A DNA stretch of 64,000 bases, from positions 2,069,962-2,133,961 of the forward strand of contig UESW01003900.1 of NCBI GenBank assembly GCA_900491605.1, read 5' to 3'. Of the stretch, positions 23,164-33,394 are shown in pieces. Under the pieces are notes generated by a model that was not told the DNA's origin, made no database searches, and saw only the letters and a program-made list of their open reading frames with translations. Every line of letters starts with the position of its first letter. The stretch's first letter is position 1. The DNA is from Calamus simplicifolius. Taxonomy: Eukaryota; Streptophyta; Magnoliopsida; Arecales; Arecaceae. The translations under genes were made by a program, and so were the position numbers.

Positions 23164-23745
23164 CAATGAAGGTTCCGAGGGCGAAATTGTTAAAGGCCAT
23201 CAAGAAAGGGGTCGGGAAGGATCATCCGGGGGGCAGCAAGCCCCGGCCCCGAAGCGCCTGGTGATCCGGGCTCCCCCCGCCTCCTCCGCGAGGGCCCCCT
23301 CCCCAGCGAGGACCTCCCCTCCCGGATTCCGCACACATCCCTGTCCCGCGGAGGTCGACCTCACGGCCGACACTCCACCAGAGGCTGGAGCCGTAGCGGG
23401 AGGCCGCTGCAGAGTCGGTGGTGGGGGAGCCCGTGCCGACCGGAGGGTCCCGGCTCCCGAGGGAGCGACTTCATTTGGTGCCAGCCGGGACTGGGGTGAG
23501 GGGCCATCCGGCCCCACCAGTCCAGCCCCCGAGGGGCCATTAGGGGCGACCCGCCCACAGGGCCGGGGAGGTCAGAGGCGGCCGAGGGAAGTGGGGACGC
23601 ATCCAGGTCGCCCCTGGACTTCCTGGGTGATGGCTATTGGGCCGAGCAGGTCCTGGGCTCGGTTTTGGATCCCAGGATCACCGAAGGCCTCGGTCGTCAG
23701 AAGACAGGCGAATTTTTCAGGGAATCTTATGCCGCTGCGTTCAGG

Positions 23746-23817
23746 GTAGGCGACCTTTTCGCCCCTTATCCTTATTGTTCATATATGCATATTTCGCTGA
23801 CTGAGGTTTGTGCGCAG
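23746..23817 (+). other. possible intron 2 of the antisense gene
   Basis: Donor gtaggc after gcgttcagg, T-rich body, acceptor gtgcgcag before IVHSLKAAREV. It is 72 nt, a multiple of three and open, so it could equally be retained as coding sequence. Confidence 0.45.
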
Positions 23818-24465
23818 ATCGTGCATTCCCTAAAGGCCGCTAGGGAGGTGATCCGCGGGGAGAAGAACCTTCTCCGGGAGATGCAGGATCGCGCAGAGGC
23901 AGCGGAGAAGGCACTGGGGGAGGTCAAAGAGTCCTGCGCCAGCGAGGTAAGAGCCGCCGAGGGCAAAGCGGAGATCGAGGCCAACCGCGCGCGCGCGGCG
24001 ATCTCCCAGATGATGGAATCCGAGAGCGCGGTTATGGCGAGGGACATGCATCTCGGAGCTAACCGAGGCTCTTCGGGAGGCAGAGGAGCGGGCGGGGCGG
24101 CGTCGGAGGAGGCTAGAGCGGCGAGAGCAGAGGCCGAGCGGCAAAAGAAGAGGCTGGCCGGCATAAGGAGGAGTTAGGTCGCGCCAGAGAAACCGAGAGG
24201 GATGCGGTGGAAGCCTTAGCCGCAGAGAAAACTCGAGCTGCTGGGCTTGTCGAAGAGTACAGGTCGTCTGAGCGTTACACAGACGACCTAGCCGAAGCTT
24301 CAGCCGCGCGTTCCTCGACGGTTCCAGTATGCCAAAGAAAAAGTGGCCAAGGACCTGGATTTCCCCGCGCCCTGGAGGTTGAGCCAGAGCCATCGTCGGA
24401 CCCGTCCCCTTCCGATGACGAACCCGCACCGGCGGAGCCCTGAACTCGCACCCGCTATTTGCTCT

Positions 24466-24545
24466 TTTCTTTTTTTTTTTTTTGTAAGCCCGACTACGTC
24501 GGGGTTTTGTAATCCCTTCTATTAATGAAAATACCTTTCTTGACG
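24466..24545 (+). terminator. 3' end region of the antisense gene
   Basis: After the stop at 24443 come a poly-T tract, a small hairpin (cccgac-tac-gtcggg, 24488-24502) and an A/T-rich attaatgaaaatacc that could act as a plant poly(A) signal. No mapped end is available. Confidence 0.35.
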
Positions 24546-24894
24546 ATTTTCGCACTGTTATTGACTTTGCTGTTTGACATGGACCACACGAGTCCGTTCG
24601 TTCCGTCGATTCTAGGGAACACCTTCCTACCCACGCCGTTCCGCCTTATTACATGGACCCGCTAGTTAAAGTTAGGCGGGTTGAATCTTGGGAGCGGGGG
24701 CACCGCTGACCGGAGGCTAGGCCGGTAGGCGCCCTTGGGGCTACAGGCGCGACGCTTGGTCAAGCATCGAACCTGGTGTTGGTCTGGCGCGCGGCTTGAT
24801 GCCCGCGGGACTTGCTTTGACCTGACCGGTAGAGTGTCGGGTCCTGACTGCGAAGAACCCTTGTACGTCAATCCGCCGGCGGTTAGCCGGGTTT

Positions 24895-26279
24895 TATGCT
24901 TGATGCGGGCTTTAAGTGCCGACGGGTGCCGGGCTTTTGTTGCGCCGGTGGTACACCGCTCTGCCAGTGGTACACTGGGCTTATGCCTGGCTGGTGCAGG
25001 GCTTTGAGTGCCGACGAAGTGCCGGGCTTTTGTTGTTGAGAGCCGGTGGTACACCGCTCTGCCAGTGGTACACTGGGCTTATGCCTGGCTGGTGCAGGGC
25101 TTTGAGTGCCGACGAAGTGCCGGGCTTTTGTTGCTGAGAGCCGGTGGTACACCGCTCTGCCAGTGGTACACTGGGCTTATGCCTGGCTGGTGCAGGGCTT
25201 TGAGTGCCGACGAAGTGCCGGGCTTTTGTTGCTGAGAGCCGGTGGTACACCGCTCTGCCAGTGGTACACTGGGCTTATGCCTGGCTGGTGCAGGGCTTTG
25301 AGTGCCGACGAAGTGCCGGGCTTTTGTTGCTGAGAGCCGGTGGTACACCGCTCTGCCAGTGGTACACTGGGCTTATGCCTGGCTGGTGCAGGGCTTTGAG
25401 TGCCGACGAAGTGCCGGGCTTTTGTTGCTGAGAGCCGGTGGTACACCGCTCTGCCAGTGGTACACTGGGCTTATGCCTGGCTGGTGCAGGGCTTTGAGTG
25501 CCGACGAAGTGCCGGGCTTTTGTTGCTGAGAGCCGGTGGTACACCGCTCTGCCAGTGGTACACTGGGCTTATGCCTGGCTGGTGCAGGGCTTTGAGTGCC
25601 GAAGTGCCGGGCTTTTGTTGCTGAGAGCCGGTGGTACACCGCTCTGCCAGTGGTACACTGGGCTTATGCCTGGCTGGTGCAGGGCTTTGAGTGCCGACGA
25701 AGTGCCGGGCTTTTGTTGCTGAGAGCCGGTGGTACACCGCTCTGCCAGTGGTACACTGGGCTTATGCCTGGCTGGTGCAGGGCTTTGAGTGCCGACGAAG
25801 TGCCGGGCTTTTGTTGCTGAGAGCCGGTGGTACACCGCTCTGCCAGTGGTACACTGGGCTTATGCCTGGCTGGTGCAGGGCTTTGAGTGCCGACGAAGTG
25901 CCGGGCTTTTGTTGCTGAGAGCCGGTGGTACACCGCTCTGCCAGTGGTACACTGGGCTTATGCCTGGCTGGTGCAGGGCTTTGAGTGCCGACGAAGTGCC
26001 GGGCTTTTGTTGCTGAGAGCCGGTGGTACACCGCTCTGCCAGTGGTACACTGGGCTTATGCCTGGCTGGTGCAGGGCTTTGAGTGCCGACGAAGTGCCGG
26101 GCTTTTGTTGCTGAGAGCCGGTGGTACACCGCTCTGCCAGTGGTACACTGGGCTTATGCCTGGCTGGTGCAGGGCTTTGAGTGCCGACGAAGTGCCGGGC
26201 TTTTGTTGCTGAGAGCCGGTGGTACACCGCTCTGCCAGTGGTACACTGGGCTTATGCCTGGCTGGTGCAGGGCTTTGAG
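24895..26279. repeat. 98-bp tandem array, about 14 copies
   Basis: The phrase gtgccgggcttttgttg recurs every 98 bp from about 24926 to 26192. Units are almost identical; one copy near 25600 lacks 3 bp, and the first copy is diverged. The array sits between the 3' end of pol (26378) and the 3' end of the antisense gene, so two convergent transcription units face it. Open frames inside it on both strands recur with the period and are not genes. Confidence 0.93.
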
Positions 26280-26377
26280 AAGATTTAGATAACTAAAATT
26301 GAATCTTGTTAGCATTGAATAAGGGATGAACACCCAAGCAAACACGGGGACATGCTTATCATGAAAAAATGGATACA

Positions 26378-26723
26378 TTACTGATAATACCGGCGGAGGT
26401 TATCCGCATTCCACGTCCTGGGAAGTGGCGTCCCATCAAGTCCTTCAATTTTATAAGCTCCGTGGTGCAGCGTCTCGGTGATCCGGTAGGGTCCTTCCCA
26501 GTTAGGGGCTAGCTTACCTCCTTCAGTTGGCTTTGAGACCTCGGCCCGCCGGAGAACTAGGTCTCCTGGTAGGAACGTTCGGGCGCACACGCGCGTTGTA
26601 GTACTTCGCGGCCCGTTGCCGGTAGGCTGCCATTCGAAGCCGCGCCCTGCCCCGCATTTCCTCCACCAGGTCGAGGTTGGCTCTCAGTTGGTCAGAATTA
26701 CCTTCTTCACTGTAAGCCTCCAC
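26378..26723 (-). pseudogene. integrase C-terminal end of the Tat element
   Basis: Two overlapping minus-strand frames read ANLDLVEEMRGRARLRMAAYRQRAAKYYNARVRP (about 26690-26590) and then FLPGDLVLRRAEV, LAPNWEGPYRITETL and TWNADNLRRYYQ with the stop at 26378. This is the normal end of Tat pol. The frame change lies near 26580. Confidence 0.8.
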
Positions 26724-27713
26724 CGAGGGCTAGGTGCTCCGATCTCCACGGGGATAACAGCTTCTGAGCCAAAAACTAGGCTGAATGGCGTCTCCCCAGT
26801 GGGGGCTCGAGGCGTCGTGTGATAGGCCCATAGCACGTTGGGGAGCTCCTCTACCCAACGTCCCTTGCAGCCGTCCAGCCGAGACTTCAGTCCTTGGAGA
26901 ATGATTCGGTTGGTCACTTCTGCTGCCCCGTTGGTTTGAGGATGTCCGACGGAAGTAAATCTTTGAAAAATTCCCAGCTCGGAGCAGAACTCCCGAAAAG
27001 GTGCATTATCAAACTGACGGCCATTATCGGTGACCAGCGTGCGTGGCAAGCCAAACCGACATATGATTGACTTCCAGAAAAAAGATCTTACTTTGCTCTC
27101 GGTAATCTTGGCCAAAGCCTCAGCTTCGACCCACTTGGTGAAGTGGTCCACCGCCACCAAGAGGAACTTTCGCTGCCCGGAAGCCGGGGGAAATGGACCC
27201 AAGATATCCATGCCCCACTGGGCAAAGGGCCAAGGCGCCACCACGGGGGTCAGGTTAGACGTCGGCTGTCGCTGGATATTGGCATGACGTTGGCAGATAT
27301 CACACTTCTTGACAAGCTCGGCCGCGTCCTCCTTCATCGTCAGCCAGAAGTACCCTTGGCGCAGAGCCTTGTAAGCCAGGGCTCTGCCCCCCAGATGACT
27401 CCCGCATATGCCTTCATGGATCTCCCTAAGGATATAATCCGACTCCTGGCCCCACACACCTAAGGACCGGATATGAGAAGGATCTTCGATAAAGCTTCCC
27501 GTCCATCATCAAGAATCTCGGGGCCCTTCGCTTAAGCTGTTTGGCCTCCGCCGGGTCCCCCGGGAGGGTACCGTCGGTCAAGTATCGGATGTAGGCATCC
27601 ATCCAGGAGGGCTCCGGCTCCACTGGCAACACTTCATCCGCGGTCTCAATGCTTGGGGCTGGTAGATGCTCCACGTATGTCCTCCCTAACGTCCCATCGA
27701 CCGAAGTGGCCAA
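26684..27713 (-). pseudogene. integrase of the Tat element
   Basis: Upstream linker (WMDAYIRYLTDGTLPGDP, APRFLMMDGKLYRRSF), then a frame change at about 27440. The next frame, to 26684, holds the HHCC finger (REIHEG, GSHLG, KKCDICQRH) and the complete DDE triad: WGMDILGPFPP, LVTDNGRQFDN and NGAAEVTNR. It then reads WAYHTTPRAPTGETPFSL and AEAVIPVEIGAPSPR. The catalytic core is intact in one frame. Integrase inserts the cDNA and makes the 5-bp target duplication. Confidence 0.88.
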
Positions 27714-28246
27714 GCGGGACAGGGAGTCAGCCTGGCATTCTCTGCCCTGGGGATATAGCTGACACGGAAGTAAGAAAAATGAGACGCCTGGGACTGCACC
27801 TTGCTCAAGTAACGGGACATGACCGGGTCCCTAGCCTCGTATTCACCAGTAACTTGCCCAGAAATGAGTTGAGAGTCGGTAAAGGCCCTCAAGCGCCCCG
27901 CGCCCAATTCCTTGGCTAGTCTCAATCCCGCCAGCAGGGCTTCGTACTCCGCCTGATTATTGGTCGCCGGGAACTGGAATCTGAGGGCGTACTCCACTAC
28001 ATCTCCCTCCGGGCTTGCAAGGATGAGTCCGGCTCCGCTCCCTTGGGAGTTTGCCGCTCCGTCCACATGCAGGATCCAATCCTCCACCTCCCCTGATGAG
28101 GGGGGTCCCCAAACTCCTCCGGTTGCGCCTCCTCCATGTCCTTCTTGGTCCAGGAGCATTCGACTAGGAAATCCGCCAACACCTGAGACTTCATGGCTGG
28201 CCTCGGTCGGATGGACAGATCGAACTCGCCTAGCTTGATGGCCCAT
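27686..28246 (-). CDS. second (archaeal-like) RNase H of the Tat element
   Basis: Frame holds WILHVDGAANSQGSGAGLIL (first Asp), NNQAEYEALLAGLRLAKEL (Glu) and LRAFTDSQLISGQVTGEYEA (second Asp), the active-site set of an RNase H distinct from the one fused to RT. This additional RNase H after the RT-RNaseH module is characteristic of Tat elements. The C-terminal end (PRAENARLTPCPAW) shows a frame disturbance where the consensus would read ADALA. Confidence 0.8.
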   Translation of the reverse strand: MGHQARRVRSVHPTEASHEVSGVGGFPSRMLLDQEGHGGGATGGVWGPPSSGEVEDWILHVDGAANSQGSGAGLILASPEGDVVEYALRFQFPATNNQAEYEALLAGLRLAKELGAGRLRAFTDSQLISGQVTGEYEARDPVMSRYLSKVQSQASHFSYFRVSYIPRAENARLTPCPAWPLRSMGR

Positions 28247-29720
28247 TTAGCCAGCCGGCCGGAGGTGTCGGGGCGAGACAGGATAGCTCGCAGGGGCTGA
28301 TCCGTAAGCACCACGATGGGATGAGCTTGAAAATAAGGCCGGAGGCGCTGAGTAGAGACCACCAGAGCGAAGATGATCTTCTCGGTTTTTGAATACCTGG
28401 TCTCCGCGTCATGGAGTATTTTGCTGGTGTAGTAGATCGGCTTCTGAGTTCCGTCGGTATCCATGTGCACCAGTACCGAGCTGACGGCCTCCGGGGAAGC
28501 GGCCAGATATAGGAAGAGCTCCTCCCCATTTTCGGGCTTGGATAGCAGTGGCGGAGTGGAGAGAAACTGCTTCAATTCTTCAAAGGAGCTCTGACATTCT
28601 TTCGTCCACTCGAAGCCGTTAATCTTGCGCAGCGCCTTGAAAAAGGGTAGGCACCTCTCCGCCGACCTTGACATGAAACGACTCAAGGCCGCCACCCTCC
28701 CCGTCAGGCGCTGCACCTCCTTCTTGCTGACCGGGGGCCGCATCTCCAGGATAGCTCTGATCTTGTCGGGGTTGGCTTCGATCCCGCGCTGGGTCACCAT
28801 GAAACCCAGGAACTTGCCGGCCGCCACTCCAAAGGCGCATTTGTGGGGGTTGAGCTTCATTCGGTACCGCGCAGATTGCCGAAAGTCTCCCCGAGATCGG
28901 CCACATGGTCTTCCTGCGCTGGTGCTTTTAGTCAGCATGTCATCCACATAGACCTCCATATTGCGCCCCAGCTGATTCTCGAAAACCTTGTTCATCAACC
29001 TTTGATAAGTGGCCCCGGCGTTTTTCAGCCCGAAAGGCATCACTCTGTAACAGTAGATCCCCTTCTCCGTGACAAAGGAGGTTGCCTCCTCATCTACTGA
29101 GCTCATCTTGATTTGATTGTACCCCGAGAACGCATCCATGAAACTGAGCGTCCCGTGCCCGGAGGTGGCGTCCACCAGCTGGTCGATTCGGGGGAGCGGA
29201 AAGCTGTCCTTGGGGCACGCCTTGTTGAGGTCGGTAAAGTCCACACACATCCTCCAGCTCCCACTGGCCTTCCGAACCATCACGACATTCGCCAACCAGT
29301 CGGGGTAGCGCACCTCACGAATGTGGCCAGCCGCCAACAGCTTCCGCACCTCCTCGTCGACAGCCTTCTGCCGGTCCGGAGCAAAACTCCTTTTCTTCTG
29401 CCTGATGGGCCGGCACTCTGGTCGGATGTTGAGCTGGTGTGTAATCACCTCCTCCGGGATCCCGGGCATGTCAGATGCTGACCACGCGAAGACGTCGGCG
29501 TTGGTCCGTAGAAAGGTTAGGAGCTGGTCACGGGCTTCGTCAGGAAGCGAGGCTCCGACTCGAACCGTCTGCGCGGGGTCCTCCCCGAGGGGGAAGGTAA
29601 GCAGCCGCTCGGCCGGTTCCCCCCTCCTCTCCAAGTCCCGTGGGTCAAGAGTTTCGGATGTCGATGTCGACGGTGGTGCAAGCACTGCCCCCTGGGGACT
29701 GGGGCCAAGTGATAGCATAG
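27997..29720 (-). CDS. reverse transcriptase-RNase H of the Tat element
   Basis: One long open frame, nominally to 29901 upstream, with genuine sequence starting near 29720 (SLGPSPQGAVL). RT motifs in order: SWRMCVDFTDLNKACPKDSF, LSFMDAFSGYNQIKM, FGLKNAGATYQRLMNKVF, the catalytic EVYVDDMLTKS, and GFMVTQRGIEANPDKI. Then the RNase H: ELFLYLAASPEAVSSVL (first Asp replaced by Ala), PIYYTSKIL and KTEKIIFALVVSTQRLRPYF. A short stretch after YVDD (about 25 residues, AGRPCGRSRGDFRQSA) is out of frame between two compensating indels. Confidence 0.88.
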
Positions 29721-30104
29721 CGCCGGCAGGTCCCGCTCTCCTCGCATCTCGCCGATCCCGCTGGTGGTTGGGAACCTCACTAGGAGTCGCTTGGTGGAAA
29801 TGACGGCATCCAAGAGGTTGAGCCCGGGCCTCCCAAGAATCGCATTGTACGCCAGGGGCACACGGACCACCAAAAACTTTATAAGGACAGTGCTCTGGCA
29901 CGGAGCCATTCCGGCTGTTGCAGGAAGAGTAATCTCCCCCTCGACCCTCACAGAATCCCCCGTGAATCCCATCAAAGGCGTGACGACAGGTTGAAGTAAA
30001 TCATGCGACAGGTTCATGCGAACAAAGGCGTCGTAGTTCAAAACATCTACTGAACTTCCACTGTCGACCAGGATTCGTTTTACAGGGTGCTTAGCGATCG
30101 TCAT
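29517..30104 (-). pseudogene. aspartic protease of the Tat element
   Basis: Reads VKRILVDSGSSVDVLNYDAF with the catalytic DSGS, then LAYNAILGRPGLNLLDAV, both protease motifs. Genuine sequence ends near 29720, where the reading changes to the RT frame. Confidence 0.85.
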
Positions 30105-30368
30105 GGATACGACGACGCTATCATCATCTTGGTTTACAACCCCCTCTAGGTCCTCTTCGAAAAAAGGAATTACAGCCTCCGCTCCCCCCTCCCCCTCGGT
30201 CTCTTCGGCGGGCCCCCTGCCCCCCAGGAGATCATCGCTACCGTCTTCTCCGTCGGGGCGTTATCAATCATCGGCGGTGCAGGCGCTGATGGGCCGGAGC
30301 TCCTGGGTTGTTCCTTTGGACGAACTTCCTCAGGTGGCCCTGTTGAATGAGATCTTCAATGGCTTTCT

Positions 30369-31840
30369 TCAGCTGCCGGCAGTCGTCGGTGTTGTGGCCA
30401 TGGTCCCGGTGGTAGCGGCAGTAGAGGCTCTTGTTCCGGGGGATCTTCGGGTTGATGGGAGGAGGCGTTGCAGGTAAGGCTCCCCTTCGATCTCGAGCAG
30501 GATCTGGGATATGGGAGCAAGCAACGGAGTATACGGCCCGTCTCTCGGTGCAGGAGGTCGAGGGCGGTTGTCTGGTCGACGAGGAGGCTCGGGCCTCCTG
30601 GGGCGGGCTTCCGCAGGTTCTGGCTGGGCTGGCTTCCGGGGTACGTTCCCGCCGGCCTCACGCCGAGAAAAGTCAGCTTCATCTGCCCGGATGTATTTCT
30701 GGGCGCGGATCAGGAGTTCGGAGTAGGAACCCGGTGGCTTCTTGTCAAGAGAATACGCGAAACGGGAAGGGCGGAGCCCTCGCTTCAGAGCCAAGGTAGC
30801 CACTGAGTCCTCCAAGTTATATACCTCCAGGCGGCCTCCTTAAACCGGGCGACGTAGTCTCGCAGGGACTCGCCATTCTTCTGCTGGACAGCAAATAGAC
30901 TGTCCGCCACCCTCGGGATCTTCCGGCAGGCGTCAAAGTGGGCCAGGAAAGCCCTCTCCAACTGGCGAAAGGAGTCGATGCTCCGTGGCGGCAGGCGAGA
31001 GTACCAGGCCCGGGCAGCTTTTTTCAGAGTAGCGGGAAGGCCACACACATAAGGGAGTCAGTGGCCCCCTGAACCTGCATGAGCACCTTGTAACTTTCCA
31101 AATGGTCCAGGGGGTCCGTAGTCCCGTCATAAGGGTCCAGCTGAGGAAGGCGGAACCGGGTAGAGATTGGCTCCTCCATGATGCGGCGGGACAGGGGAGG
31201 CCGACTGTCGTAATCAGTCTCCGGCAGGTGGGTGATCGACGGCTAAGTTCTTCCAACTTCTGATTACACTCCTCGAGTCGCCGCTCAGCTCGGCGAGGCA
31301 TCCGGCCATCAACGGAACCCTCCCCTGAAGATTCAGAAGAAGAGCGGAGGCGACGATGTCGGCGCGCGCGCTCCGCCTCCTTTCCGTGCCGCCGCTTAGG
31401 AGAGATGCTGGCGTGGCGAGAAGGAGACCGGGGCCTTTTGGACGCCTCGCGGCGATGCGGCTTGGCCGGGGATCGGCGGTGATGATCTGCAGGAACGGGC
31501 GATCTCCGGCGGGAGGAGTGCTGGCTGGGCTGCACCGCCCTGGGACAGACGGGCTCGGCTCCGGCTGTCGCAAGGCTACTTGTTGCTGCTGCTGCATGCT
31601 TTTGACCGCCGCTGCCAGCGACTGGACCTGGGTGGCCAGGTCAGCGAATCGATCTTCTTGAGTGGCTGTGAGCGGATGCAGGGGCGCCATTCTGCGGAGC
31701 AGAAGGCCCTGCCTCCTGGAGGTTCGGAGGCTCTGGGAAACAAGATACGAGAGCTGGGGGGCCTCCGCGGGTGGACCAGCCCCGCAGCGCTGCCTCCCAG
31801 CGCGACCGGCTGAAACTCCCTTCATTCGAGTTGTCACCAT
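30369..31840 (-). pseudogene. Gag of the Tat element
   Basis: Starts at 31840 (MVTTRMKGV), with a Gln-rich coiled region (SMQQQQQ), then a basic Ser/Arg region in a second frame (EASKRPRSPSRHASISPKR, RRLRSSSESSGEGS, AERRLEECNQKLEEL). The core reads FRLPQLDPYDGTTDPLDHLE, then after a one-base shift near 31043 LKKAARAWYSRLPPRSIDSF and KNGESLRDYVARFKEAAW. After another shift near 30830 comes SVATLALKRGLRPSRFAYSL and the Pro/Arg-rich end. The frame changes look like single-base indels. Confidence 0.82.
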
Positions 31841-31902
31841 GGCTTTAGGGTCTCGAAGAAAGCCGCTGGTTCGAAGTCTCTCTTACACTCCTCCCCCCTC
31901 CT

Positions 31903-31912
31903 GGCGCGCCAA
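31903..31912 (-). other. primer-binding site candidate of the Tat element
   Basis: The minus strand reads gat-TGGCGCGCCAGG directly inside the 5' LTR. The tRNA is not identified here. It resembles the site of the element at 272-5615 in starting TGGCGC. Confidence 0.6.
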
Positions 31913-31914
31913 TC

Positions 31915-33394
31915 TGATGACGCCAAGTCACCTTCTTCAAACGTCGGGGAAAACGGACGTCTCGCTCCGGGAAGTCCTGCAAGAAAAGTCCCCAAGGACC
32001 GGTGGCACCGGTGGGGACCCTCCGACGATCAAGTCAGTGGCTTGGGTTCAGACAAAGAACCACCCCCCGCGAAGGAAGCTGAGGCAGTTAGGGTTTTGAG
32101 CAGGGAGGAAAAAGCTCTCTAAAACCAGAGTTGAATCCGGCCTACCCCCCATATCTCTTTTACCTGTCTAAAAACCGTCCTGTGCAGCTTCGGAAGACCT
32201 TTCTTTTGTACTGTTTTTGATGGACGTAGCTGGGCTCCTATTACTAGAGGCGGCGAGTCGTACATCCTAGCAAGGCGTAGTGGCGCACAGTGGCATGCAA
32301 TGCGCCAAACATCGTTATGAGACGTGACCCTCCGTACCGGCGCACATTTTAAAGGAGTACGAAATGGTACCACGGCAAGGCACAGCCATGTGCCGGAGAT
32401 CATGCGTGAGCACCGTACGTGCTGACAGTTGCTGTTTTCTTTGGCGGTTGAATAGCATGTCGACCATGCACCCTGAGGCCAGTAGGACCCCGGGGTTAGG
32501 AAGCGATGACCCCACCCCGACCCCGAGGGGTGCCGGGGGTGGGGAAATGGCCGCTCACCCCGGGGCTGGTAGGGGCCCCGGGGTTAGGAAACGATGACCC
32601 CACCCCGACCCCGAGGGGGTGCCGGGGGTGGGGAAATGGCCGCTCACCCCGGGGCTGGTAGGGGCCCCGGGGTTAGGAAACGATGACCCCACCCCGACCC
32701 CGAGGGGGTGCCGGGGGTGGGGAAATGGCCGCTCACCCCGGGGCTGGTAGGGGCCCCGGGGTTAGGAAACGATGACCCCACCCCGACCCCGAGGGGGTGC
32801 CGGGGGTGGGGAAATGGCCGCTCACCCCGGGGGGTAGGGGCCCCGGGGTTAGGAAATGATGACCCCACCCCGACCCCGAGGGGGTGCCGGGGGTGGGGAA
32901 ATGGCCGCTCACCCCGGGGCTGGTAGGGGCCCCGGGGTTAGGAAACGATGACCCCACCCCGACCCCGAGGGGGTGCCGGGGGTGGGGAAATGGCCGCTCA
33001 CCCCGGGGCTGGTAGGGGCCCCGGGGTTAGGAAACGATGACCCCACCCCGACCCCGAGGGGGTGCCGGGGGTGGGGAAATGGCCGCTCACCCCGGGGCTG
33101 GTAGGGGCCCCGGGGTTAGGAAACGATGACCCCACCCCGACCCCGAGGGGGTGCCGGGGGTGGGGAAATGGCCGCTCACCCCGGGGCTGGTAGGGGCCCC
33201 GGGGTTAGGAAACGATGACCCCACCCCGACCCCGAGGGGGTGCCGGGGGTGGGGAAATGGCCGCTCACCCCGGGCTGGTAGGGGCCCCGGGGTTAGGAAA
33301 CGATGACCCCACCCCGACCCCGAGGGGGTGCCGGGGGTGGGGAAATGGCTGACGGCCGTTACCTTGCCTGATGACGTTGGGATCAGTCATATCA
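31915..33394 (-). repeat. 5' LTR of the Tat element (1480 bp)
   Basis: Pairs with 20245-21732. Its minisatellite (32489-33350) also has 10 units of about 89 bp. Small unit-level indels differ between the two LTRs: a short unit near 32830 here, and one near 20950 in the other. Confidence 0.95.
32489..33350. repeat. 89-bp GC-rich minisatellite in 5' LTR, 10 copies
   Basis: Same unit as 20827-21690. It lies upstream of the expected promoter on the minus strand, as part of U3. Confidence 0.9.

Larger units (their letters stand above)
22229..24443 (+). pseudogene. antisense gene of the Tat element, gypsy-type transposon domain protein
   Basis: Read opposite to pol. The N-terminus from the ATG at 22229 is Ser/Pro/acidic (MSLPSWTSEDGSED). 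Next comes RIRARYRIPQEIKLFLP (about 22495-22545), then a core at about 22544-22866: GRVAFYEVCLQVGLRPPFHP, FFITLLDFYSLTPSQLVPNS, GWWVFQPRPN, then WGNPDLRGN. From memory this matches the plant 'putative gypsy type transposon' domain (Pfam Transposase_28). The C-terminal half is a long coiled coil (EVIRGEKNLLREMQDRAEAA onward) with an acidic tail ending DDEPAPAEP. Single-base frameshifts occur near 22545, 22880, 23270, 23640 and 24060. Two introns are likely (23068-23163, 23746-23817). Function is unknown; similar antisense ORFs are known in some Tat elements. Confidence 0.7.
20245..33394 (-). mobile_element. large Tat-lineage Ty3/gypsy retrotransposon with extra antisense gene
   Basis: The LTRs 20245-21732 and 31915-33394 are nearly identical by eye and begin TG and end CA. 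The flanks agaac (left) and agaag (right) form a 5-bp duplication with one mismatch. The minus strand carries gag, protease, RT-RNaseH, a second RNase H and integrase. The second RNase H is a mark of the Tat lineage. Between pol and the 3' LTR lie a 98-bp tandem array and a gene on the opposite strand. Single-base frameshifts occur in most ORFs despite the young-looking LTRs. Confidence 0.95.

Noticed and set aside
24895..26279. CRISPR-like array
   Set aside because: The whole 98-bp unit is repeated without unique spacers, in plant DNA inside a retrotransposon, with no cas genes.
25008..26292. Repeated ~75-codon and ~89-codon open frames on both strands, one per 98 bp
   Set aside because: They recur with the tandem unit and overlap each other on both strands; the 98-bp length keeps frames shifting. 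They are a by-product of a GC-rich satellite.
29321..29803. 160-codon plus-strand open frame in the Tat pol region
   Set aside because: Antisense shadow of protease/RT coding sequence, whose motifs are clear on the other strand.
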